A stretch of 64,000 nucleotides of DNA from Spirometra erinaceieuropaei (lineage: Eukaryota > Platyhelminthes > Cestoda > Diphyllobothriidea > Diphyllobothriidae): assembly GCA_902702965.1 (NCBI GenBank), contig CACRXP010000175.1, positions 1,007,816 to 1,071,815 on the forward strand. Reading direction: 5' to 3'. Made by a program: the position numbers and the translations under genes. Positions 36,541 to 47,200 of this stretch are shown one piece after another; the stretch's first letter is position 1, and every line of letters begins with the position of its first letter. A model generated the notes under the pieces. That model was not told the origin of the DNA. It worked only from the letters and a program-made list of their open reading frames with translations, and did no database searches.

Positions 36541-36843
36541 GACCCAACTGTGAAAAACTCGGTGCTTCAGTGACATTCGAACCCAGGCTTACGTGAGCCT
36601 GGTAGTCATCTGGTGGAGTCTAGGTGAATACCACAGGAAATCCTCCTTTGGCAGTCAGCTGGCTTTGTCGGATTCCAGATGTCGCAGTATGCTGGGCGGG
36701 CAAACGTGACTCAAAATGTGATTAAACCTTCGTCGACCGGTGGAGCCTCGTTTCTCAGATGGTTAGAGCATTGGCTGTACTAAAGCTTCCCCTTGTCTTG
36801 GGTTCGAATATCACCGAGGCACCGAGTTTTTCGCAGTTGGCTC
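36541..36843. repeat. palindromic element with tRNA-like ends (copy 1)
   Basis: The two ends are inverted repeats of at least 50 bp starting CCAACTGTGAAAAACTCGG. Each end is tRNA-like, oriented outwards-to-inwards as mirror images. The plus-strand arm (36748-36830) has GCCTCG...CGAGGC as an acceptor-like stem, a D-arm CTCAGATGGTTAGAG and a T-arm around GGGTTCGAAT. Same architecture as 60689-61046. Confidence 0.75.
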
Positions 36844-37389
36844 AAGGTGAATTATTTGAAATCTGCCTCAGCACCTCTGAAATAAGCCTAGGATTTCTTG
36901 TGGGAAAACATGGTATGTCTGCTTAGGTCGAAACTAAAGGGTTGATCTGTCGAAGTGAATAATGTTTTCATGGACGCCTACAGTGTAGTCCCATGTCTTT
37001 GGTCATTGAAACAGCCTACACTGTTTTTAAAGTGCTGTTTTTTGCCATGAAAAATTAATTTTTAGACCAGTTCATTTAAACAGACTACTTAAAAAGTGTC
37101 TTTCTTATCCTTTTTGATTCTACACACTGCTGTATACTTCTTTTATGTGACCGGTTTAGTGGGGAATCGGTTTCCATAGGTATCGATGGCATACTATATG
37201 TGCTTGAACCGGTGGTGCGTTCTTATCAAAGCCAGTTATTTAGTGGAAGTTAGTGAGTAGCTAGAGAAACCGACGTATTCTCGATTTTCGGACTCGTCTC
37301 CCGAACCATCGTTAGGAGCATCAAAACGTTTTCTCTGATATCAAGTAACAATTGATAGGTAGCCTGGCTCTTCCATGACAGTTCAAACG

Positions 37390-37620
37390 TCTTTCTCCAC
37401 GATGTCCACGGTATACCCCACAACAGGATGGTCACAGGGACGGGGACTTGCGCAAGAGTTACTTTGTGGATGGTGGACTCGCGTTACATCTGCTGCACAT
37501 CCTCCTCCTCACTCATCTTAGTCCGGTGCCCAGACAGACCCAAAAAACCCGAAGACGGGATCGAGCGCAGGTGACTAGCACGGCGTGAACCCGCGCCTAG
37601 GCGTGTCACCACACCTCTGG
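37390..37620 (-). repeat. copy of dispersed repeat R1
   Basis: CACGATGTCCACGGTATACC, GGGACGGGGACTTGCGC, GGTGGACTCGCGTTACATC, then GCACGGCGTGAACCCGCGCC and TAGGCGTGTCACCACACC follow in R1 order. It lies just upstream of the first visible BTB exon. Confidence 0.6.
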
Positions 37621-38038
37621 GCCATAACCAAATGACATGGCTTTCACACGACAAGAGGGGAAAAGGTGGCTTGGGTCCCTATTTGAGAGGAAGTGCCATA
37701 AAGGCCACTTTAAGAAGGCGCTATTGCAAGGTGGGTTAATCGGTGCCGTCCCTAGATAGGGCTGCTTAGACATCCTATGGACACGGCGACGGGCAATCCC
37801 ATAGGCCGCCCGGGCCAGCTTAGACACCCTCGCATTAAATCGAGTCGTGATCCACAGTGGAGTTCGGCGGCTGTCTGAATTTTTGCGCCCACTCGACCTA
37901 ACCAACTGTCAGTGAAATATTTGGCCTATGAGTTCCTTCGCAAATAGCTGCCTTACCTGACCTGAACAATCCTTCTCACTTTCTCTCTCTCTCGATCTCT
38001 TTGTGACCTCTGAACCAACTGTTATCTTGCCGTCGCAG

Positions 38039-38216
38039 GACTGAGGACGGTGGATCCAGCGTCGAGGAGGAAACAAAGGAGGAATATGATTTCAACTACC
38101 CCTTCCTCTTCAGCGACATGGTTTTGGTTGTGCAAAATGAGAGGCTTCACTGTCATCGAGCCATCCTCTCCCTCTATTCTCCTGTCTTCAAAACGATGTT
38201 TCAGAGCAAGTTCGAG
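38039..38216 (+). CDS. BTB gene, first visible exon
   Basis: A long pyrimidine tract (CTTTCTCTCTCTCTCGATCTC) leads to acceptor CGCAG at 38034-38038. One base completes a split codon, then 59 codons follow: a Glu-rich start, then FSDMVLVV and LHCHRAILSLYSP of the BTB core. The donor is GTAAAA at 38217, phase 0. Upstream the frame meets a TGA at 38004 without an ATG, so an earlier coding exon must exist. Confidence 0.88.
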
Positions 38217-41200
38217 GTAAAATTGCATTCAGCTTTCATGTTTTGACAATCATTCGACTCCCTTTTGCTTAACCGCCTTTCATGGAGGACAACCTCTGCT
38301 GTAAATCAGCACATATCCATGCCTGAAATTTTGTCCTCCGCTGACATTGATCCACAATGTAGAATATCCACCCATGAACACATGGAGATCTGAAGTAATG
38401 GGGCGTAATGCCTTTGAAAACCATTCCTGTCCCAGGTGTTATGCCTGGTCCAGCGGCTCATTAAGTGTTTGGGCAAAATGCTCTTACCGCTTGAGTTACC
38501 GAGCCCAGACTCTGTTGACCGCGATCCGGAGTATAGGGTTTCACGTCGAAGTGGCGTTCGCCGAACGGTCCGACCAAAATGGTGGAATGCGGAGCGATCC
38601 CTTTGGACTTCGCTGGCGGTCGCATGTCGATGGCTGGCTGACGATGACATATTGGCCAGGAATAGTCGCCGTGTGACCGTCTGCGCTGGCCGTGGACCCA
38701 GAAGTACTCCAAGTCGTAGTTCGGCCTCCCCACCTTCCGTCCTCCAATCAAAACTGATGGGTGAACGCTTATCTCACGTGTCACTGAAGTGCTGGGATTT
38801 CCAGGCATGCAGGGCGCTAAATTACTCCAACAAATGCCTTAGCCTCTAATTTGCACAAGACATCATCCTGCTGCAAATTCCTATTCTCTTACAGAGGTTG
38901 AAAACAGGTAAAAACGCTCTCCACCACGACCGCATATTGAACTCCCGGAGTACCCTGTATCGAAGGGGGGGGGGCTGGAATTATATCGCGTATAGACTTC
39001 CAAAACATCTTCCCGCAGGCAAGGTGGGCTGAAAGCAACTTGACGATTTTTACGCACCGGAAAAAAATACGTCTTTTTCTCATTACCTCCACGCCCTGTT
39101 TCCTGAATCCTTAAGTTCAGCGTAGGCTGTAATTGTTTTCCCTGTGAAGGCCCTTTACGTGGGACTAGCCTGTTGTGTTCGAAAATTGGCGTATTTACTG
39201 CTACCGTATGAAGGCAATTGGTCATTTGAAGTTCACGACGAACCAATTGTCATCGAGAATCTCTTGCGTGCCCTAGGCGCAATCAGTCCTGGGGGGGGGG
39301 GGACAACGTTCCGACGAGCATGCTTATTCCTGCTGGCAGACTGTCGAGGCATTAATTCCGTGTGTCGACAATTTGTGCTCCTACAAATTCACACGCTCTT
39401 ATGTGTGTGCGCTGGCGACAACGAGGGCTAGCGGTTTAGATGCACGCGAAAGCCCCCACTGGACCGCGCCTTCGAAAGCGTTCGGTAGACCCGACGTCTT
39501 TTGTCTTCCGTAGTTGTCGGTAGGAGCGAAAAGTTGGCAAGAAGAAACCACAGTCAGTGGAACAAGAGTGATGATTGGCCGACGTTTCGGACTCTATTTG
39601 GGCACGGGATTACCGACCCCCCCCCCGAACTATATGTGGCCTTGCGTTGCATTCCTGGGGGTACCTATTCCCATGTTCTAGCTTTAACCACAAACATCCT
39701 AGCTATAACTCTCACATTCGGTAAGGATATGTTGTGTAACCCCACTGGGTTTTTCGTGTATGCGTAACTGCTATATCTGTTTTAGCAGGTCTTGTTTTGT
39801 TTAGTAATTCATAGCTACAGGAAGTCCCCCATTGTGCGCTATCTAACCGCATGCACCGAGTCGTTTCAGTTCGACTTTTTTAAAGATAAATTATATGGCA
39901 CGACGCTCTCGCTCCCCTTCTCGTAATGGCCTCGTCTTAGCTTGATTTTATAGTTACTCCAAAGTACTTGAATTGCTTTTGTTGTCGATTCCGTACGCCG
40001 TGACTTACTTATTTCTTCCGGAAGAGTTGTTAAACCTCTTTGTGCCATGACGGTACTCACCATATTATGCGTGCTGCAAGGATCGCCGGCTGAGTTTTGG
40101 TTTATTTTATCTCGGTTAGAGCACAAACGCTCTACTTCCTCGATATCTCTGAACGGTTTCTGTTGTCGAACGCCTACGCCTGACTTATTTCTTTCTCTAA
40201 GAATACCTGTGTATGGTTCCTCTCATAAACAATAATAAGATGGTTCAATTTAGTTGAGGGGTGGGGTTACATAACCTACCGTTGCCTAACACTCGTACTA
40301 ATTCTGATCCCCCGGGGATTTAGCGCAAGGGGAGTCTCTATTCCCGTGCCCTCCACGGATTTCTACTTAAACTCATCATCAGAGAAATTGCTGGTGGCTT
40401 CAGCTGCATCCTTCCACGTCCATCATTCTTATCGGTAACTGTCTCCGACTATTAGTTCGAGTGGAGATGCGAAACGTCGGGCGAATGAAATGCCTGTACG
40501 GTTGTGTTCTCTTGTACTTCACGGCCGCATGCCAGTACTTCGTTCCGACGGATCCCTCCCTGTCCAGGGGTTGCACACCTGAGGAATGAGTGTGGTTGGC
40601 TGACGACGGCTAACCATTGTATATTCCCGATCGAAAACCGACAGGGCAGCGAGCTCGTGGCCCAATGATTAGAGGCGTGGACTTCTAACAACCAGGTCGC
40701 CAGTTCGAGCCTCAGGTGTTCCATACTTCGGGGTTGTATGACTGGCTGACGACGGCCAATAAGGCAGAAAAGGCCATTCCAATCTCCCTTGTCCTTGACG
40801 GTAATGCGAATCCGCCCATATCACACAGAGCTGTGCGATTGCAAGCTGGGCTCGAGAGAGAGAGTCCCACGACAGAACGGGATGAGTGACTTCCGTAGCG
40901 CGATCAACGAGCGTCTCCCTCTACCACTGTATACATCGGTTAGCAACCAACAGGACAACGAGCCCGTGACTTAGTGGTTAGGGGCTTTCGACTTTTAACT
41001 AACAGGTCGCCGGATCGAGCTCCAGATGTTCCACACTTCGAGGTTCGGTGCGGCCAGCTGACGAGGGCCAATAAGCCAGAAATGGCCATTCCAGTCTCCC
41101 CTGTCTTCGTCAGCAATGCTATTCTACCCAACCTGAGATTATTATATGTTGTAATAATACAAAGTCTTTAAGTAGCATGCTTTAACTTACGCTACACAAT

Positions 41201-44200
41201 TAGTGCTCACGTAATGTGCAGCTCCGGAGGAAACACGTCTAATAAACGCCCCATGTGAAAACGGATAAAGCCAGCAACTTGACTTTTGCAGAATTCACGA
41301 GGACGATCTGCTCATTCGTTAGTAAATGTCACATTTTCTCATCCCTCGGGATCGTAAAACAGGTTGCTGTACAGTGCAGGGTTAGGCAGGTTGTGTGACT
41401 ATGACTTTCCTTCACTTTGGTATGATGACATCTTTGCTTGGCATTTCCAAAATGGCGGTTCCTGCAACGTACGCATTTTTTGCATTTCCAAACCAGGAAA
41501 CGTCCAAAAACCAGGTCTCCATGCCACAGGATGATCCCCAAGTGGTGCGAGAATTGTTACGTCACCTCTATACCCCCGGCGGTCGGGAGATGGACAGTAA
41601 GTTGTGTTCGTTTGTTTAAATACTCACCAGAGACTTTCACTTCTCTTGTTGATCTTTCGAGATAGTGTCAGATTGCCGCGTCATCTGCCCCGACCAGGCG
41701 CTTCACACTGGCGGTGTAGGCAAATGCATTTTATCAACATCGGCAAAGTGATATGGTAATTAGGGTGATCATTCAACCCAAGGATCTAGGTCGCCATTGC
41801 CCCTTCTTTACCGGTATGTGGGGAACGCTTGTATTCAGGTAAAACGAATGCCTATTCAGTCTCAAGACCCTTGCTGAAGTTGAAGAACTCCACAAAGTGA
41901 GTCATGTGGTGGGACCTACTTTCAAGAACCCTGTTAAGGGGGGGGGGAGGTCGGGCGCATTTCAAATGCACGCAGTCGGAAGAAACCTACCAAACAAACA
42001 CACCCTCCTTGGGTTGACCCGTTCAGATGAATTTTCAGTTTAATGTGAAAGTAGAGCTTAATTTTAGATCGTGGTAGCAATGCGGAAATAGGCATGGTCA
42101 CCTTGTCTTGGAATTTAGACCCACAATCAGGATACTTCAGTGAGAACCGCTACTACACGACTTTACATATTCCGAACCAGAACCTACAGAACGCAGCTGC
42201 ATGATTCAAAATGTAGAGCGTCTGACTACATGATCAAACAAACCGGGGTTTCTGTCTCAGACCATTCTCGCCTTGTGTAGGAGCATAAGCGTCTTTCAAC
42301 GATGAGCAAGAGTGAAAAATTCTGAAGAAGGAGAAGATTAGTTCGCTGAAGCAGGAATTCTACCGGCCTGACGTTTCGGATTCTCACAAAGACCCATCAT
42401 CAGGTGCAGTCTCAAACTGTCGATTGTTGCTGATGATGCGCTTGAGCGACAGTCCGAAATGTTAGCCTATTAAGCGTCCTGTTACGGTTATTTAATCTCA
42501 TTCTCCAGACCATCTTTATGGAACTCACCTATTCGCTTCCATGGACAAGTTTAAAAAGACCTTCCCAGTCATCCATGCAATTTGGGGTCTACAAGCGGGC
42601 TCTACGGGATCAACGGCTTCTCACTCCTCACGCATTTAATTAAATAGATTTCAACGCGACATAAAGGCCAGAAATTCTGATATTAAACCTGGATACCCGA
42701 CCTTGCCTGCTGTCAGAGCAGTTATATGCTTAGCACTGATGATCGATCAAGCATTCGATGGATGTTTTTCGTTGGCTTGTGTGTTCAGGATAAGGTTCGA
42801 GTTGCTACCAGGCCGTAGTACCTAAAGTTTTCCCCAATATATATCCAAGTTAGATAAATCTACCCTCGAACTGCAGGCCCTTTTTGAGGTTTCCTTCTTC
42901 AAAACCATACGCGAGCTTTTAATCTCGAATATCACGAGCATCTAGATTCCAACCAGGGTTCGTCAATCCTACCTTCTAAATGTGATTCGTAACCAACCAC
43001 CACCTTGCACCTGGGATGAATAAATCGCTAAGCCGTTGCCGTGAGAGATATTTCACCTTCTCTCCCTCCCCCGCCCCTACCACCCGCTTTTCTGGTGCAT
43101 TTCACGCATCAGTTCACGCATAGCCGTTGGGCTCTTTTTGACTGTGTATACCTGGGAAGCTTGCGGAATACAAATTAGATGGAGGCCTTTTCACTTTTCA
43201 CAACATCCCCTGCACGCTCGCGCTCCGATTGGCTATTCGAGCGTCGCATTACTCTGACACACTAATCCGCCAACCGCCCTCGACAGCAGTGCTGCCTACG
43301 CGACCTGTCATCACTCCAATGTTTTCGACCTGATGAGGTCACACCTAACTCACAAGCAATCACCGAAAGACAGCAGCAGACTCGGGACTGCAACTCTATA
43401 AGCATATAGGAACTGCGTGTGTGTGAAAGTCGAGGGCTTGTGACGGCGGGGAGCATGGTCGTCTTGGTTCCTCCGTAGATCGAGGCGTAAGCAAGGCAGG
43501 TTAGCAGATCCCATAGAAAAGAAGCTTGTAGCAACAACGAGTACCTGGCATGTAATATTAAGGCTACCAAGAGTAGTATCGCCTTTATAATAAATGATAC
43601 TAGCCACTAATATAACCGTCATCAATATCTGTTAGCCATCTTGGAATTACATTTTCAATACCCGCTTTAAAAAGGAAGTTTGTTTTGGTGCAAAGAATCA
43701 CTGGTATTCCGAAAAGTTTTCCGCTCAATAAATGCTAATCAATTGGCGCACAATCGGTTGAATATGATGGATGACGCAAATGTTCCCACCCTAAACCTCG
43801 AATCTTGTTCTGGATCTGTCGGGCTGAATGCGATCAAGCGTTGCCATAGGACAGAATGACACTTTTAGTATTGATAAGCGCTGAATGTTTCCCGTCAAGA
43901 GCCTGGTCCAGACTTTCTAACTGTTGGCAATAGAGGTTACGGTCTGACCTTGTTCCAGTAGCTCAAAGCGAAGTATGCCTACCACAGTCCACTAAACACG
44001 GCAAGAATCTCCTAGGGTATGGGCCGGATTGCGGCATAAGAACTGGTACCTGACTTGTGGAAAACCACTGGTATTTACGCTCGTTGTTGACACAAGGAGT
44101 TCATTTTTCATCTCCAGTGACAATTCAATGAGGAAATAGTGGTAACAATCGGGAGATGGCACCCAAAAAATCTGCCTAATCAAAGCGGCCTGTCTTACGG

Positions 44201-47200
44201 GACAGGTGGTAATAGGGGTTTTATGGGTGGTGACTGGTCGGGATGTACGATACTAACCGACGGAAAGCCTTATTTGAACAGGCGAATGATCGGAGTTGGC
44301 CCGCTCTCCGTTCCGTTATTACAAAATTGGTCGCCAAAGGCAGGATAGTGATAACGGACGAGTTGAAGGCGTATAATCGTCTTCCCTCAAAAGGTTATCT
44401 ACATTTCTCTGTTAACCACTCAAAGAACCTCAAGGACCCTACCACCGGACGCAACACCAATGCCATTGAGGCATACTGGAATAGAATGAAAAGGAAATTC
44501 CACGAGGGAGGCCCTGTATGTGATCGAGCTGTGTGGGTTCACAGAGACGAAGTGCAGTATCGTCTTTGGTTTGGCCTAAATGCCATGTCTTTGACAGATG
44601 CCTGGGAACTGTTCCTGTCCCATGCTGTGCAGACTTATCCTATTTAAAAGTTATTATGTTTTGTAATATACTGGCATAATGCGAATGTATGCCGTATACT
44701 CAGGTGTACGTGTGTAACGATGGGGAAGGTTGGGTAACAGCGACCATCGTCCATGTAACCTCCTACGATGTTCGTTCGGCCAGCCCATGTTAGGCCGTCG
44801 GGTAAAGTCCAAGTAGTGCGTGAAAGTAGGCCTGCAACCGCTGATATAGCCTGAAGGCGTTTGAGTCCACTGTTAAAGGTATTATTTCTAGGTAACAGAT
44901 TTTTTTGGGTGCCATCTCCCGATTGTTACCGAAATAGTTTCCACTCCTCTCTGCCTAGCAAAACGTTGCAGATTGTGGGATGCTAGATTTTGTTTTTTTT
45001 ATCAAAAATTGGCGTGGAAACCAAACTCTCAGTCTACTGAAGGTGCTTCCGGACAATAAGCCATGGCGAATTTCGTTTTTCGGATAATTGTCCGATGATC
45101 TGTCGAGGATCTGCCTCAACAGGTGCTCTCAAAAGGCCACTGTCCAGCTCCATATGCGATCGGAGAGGTTGGAATCGTCCAATCGGAATTTCGCCAACCA
45201 ATGTCGGCACTGGCGGAGACTTAAGGCCTTCGGATAGGCACAACAAATTGCTTTTGTGGCTTTTGTTGCGTTGGTTATCCTGCGAAATTCCCGCAGCATA
45301 CAACGACAAACATGAGCTAGTTGATTAACGACTGGGACAGACAAGACATTAGCTAACTAACATTCCAAAAAAAAGCGAAATTGCGCCCCCTTACCCCTAA
45401 TACTCTTACGGCAACAGGTGACTGCTTTCTGTTTGGGCAGACGTACTGATTGAGTTTTTGCACGCAGACACGCGGGACTTTACTTATCCTTTTTGGGTAT
45501 TTTAACGCAGAAAAACACCGGTAGACTAGGTGGTTAGTGAAGGTGGGCGGAGGGCACGTACAACTGCGAAACCGATGTTTAGAAGAGGTTGCATAGTCTT
45601 GATCGAAAGTGGGATGAGGAGAGCGCGCGGTATGCACATGCGTTTTCAGTTGAGGGCGTCTGGTGAATGTTCTGCCTGATGCACCAGCGCAGCTATTTGT
45701 ACAGGCGCAGCCGGTTTTGCACTGTCGCAGGTATTGTTTGGGTCCAGGTATTGACAGAAGTGGGCATTAACTATCCCTAAAACACTTGCTGCCTCCCTCT
45801 GACCTGCGCCTGTGACTGTCTGCTTGGCGGTCTGTTAGTTGGGTGTCTGTTTGTGTTCTCTGCCATTACCCTCTCGGGGATTGGTTGGTTCGCCTATTCC
45901 TCTGCACGCAAACCGATCCGGGCACTTATGCAGCGCGGAAGGCGTCGCGTGTGCAGCACGCTTAGACGGGCTCTCTAACACTCTCAGTCACTGCTTCCAT
46001 GCTAGCCTTTACACTTCCTTGCCGTCGGAGCAAGATGGGCAGGAAAAGGGGGAGTGTGATAGGCGCTGCGAAAGTCCGCGTCACTATAAACTAGTTCACG
46101 CGCAAATCTCTGGTATCGCACCCACTCCGTGGGGCACGCGGTGAGCACTGTGGCTTGCGACGACCAAATTGCCATTAGTCAGACCCATATCCAATTAATC
46201 GCAGTAAGGACTAACAGACACGGAGGCGTTAATGAAACTTCCGGCGAGAATTATGTCTTCTCCACAAGCCATCTTACGCAGTATGCGTGCACGCATATTA
46301 GTTTCTGGCAATAGATCTCTTCCCGATTGGTGCGCGCCCTTTTAACTGTTCCCTTGTCGCTGATAGAAGCGAACAGGCGAGTTCCAGATAGCAGTTCAGA
46401 AGACGAAGATGCGATCACTGGAACAAGAAATGTATTGGCCTGACGTTTCGGATTCTCACACGAATCCATCATCAGAGACATTCGCAGATAAAGGTGCGAA
46501 TATCTCTGATGATGGATTCGAGTGAGAATCCGAAACGTCAGGCCAATAAATTTCTTGTTCCAGTGATCGCATCTTCGCCTTTGGTTCCCTAGTCCTTGTG
46601 CCCACCCCCTACTGTTCTGCCTCATCTGTCGGCGGCAGGGTCGCACCAGACTTTTGCACCTGCCTGGTCGGGCAGTCATCCTCCCGACGCATGACTTGTG
46701 CACTGTTGCGTTCCAAGGACGTGGCACCGGGTTTCAACACAGGCGAGATAGTGAACCCATACCGATCATTGTTTTTGCATGTTTGCTCTTGCGCATCTGC
46801 TTTCGCTCGGCAAACCCACCGACCTATCAACCAACACGTCACGTATTTTGTCACTTAACTTAGCGTTCTAAGACTAAACTTGTTGGCAATGCACTGATGA
46901 TATAGAACGCACCTACCGTAGCGTTTATCATCATGCATCTAACCTACTCCGTGTTTCAGGAGGGACCTCAGCAACTGCAAGTCATCTGAAGGGAAGTTAC
47001 TCACCTTGGAAGAGCACTGTCTTGGGTTTCAACACTCACCGGACCTCTTGGCCTTCTGGGCTTGGGATATAGTTAACTGGCAATCCACTCTTAGCTTACT
47101 GACCTTTTTGCGGTCTTACCCATAGGGTTCACTCATCTGCAACAAAGAGTATCTGTTCCGCAACAAAGTCTGATTGTAGAGACTAAACAGGCCTTTGCTC

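Larger units (their letters stand above)
38217..41496 (+). other. BTB gene intron (3.3 kb) with repeats
   Basis: Holds the R2 copy (39719-40290) and SINE copies (40611-41137). Near 38455-38530 a minus-strand tRNA-like A-box segment (GTAACTCAAGCGGTAAGAGC) belongs to a further, unnamed repeat. G-runs of 10 and 12 occur at about 38965 and 39291. Confidence 0.75.
43570..45344 (-). pseudogene. mariner transposase pseudogene, split by a Merlin element
   Basis: Minus strand. The N-terminal part (45344 to about 45037) reads MLREFRRITNATKATKAIC, then RHWLAKFRLDDSNLSDR, a frameshift near 45165, and DPRQIIGQLSEKRNS: the helix-turn-helix region of mariner transposases. After the Merlin insertion the catalytic part (44140 to about 43600) follows: TGDEK with the first catalytic Asp, RKYQWFSTSQVPVL, LYCQQLESLDQAL, then SYGN where HHDN is expected (second Asp lost), GLGWEHLRHPSYSTDCAPID (third Asp kept, with a stop after it) and a final DDGY. 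The family is about 345 residues with a D,D34D triad. Frameshifts, stops and the lost Asp make it dead. Confidence 0.85.
46390..46578. repeat. long inverted repeat carrying two hammerhead-like motifs
   Basis: About 80-nt arms (CGAAGATGCGATCACTGGAAC... and its near-perfect reverse complement) are separated by a short centre near 46484-46500. Each arm contains one hammerhead-like core. This resembles two Penelope-like terminal segments joined head-to-head. Confidence 0.8.
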
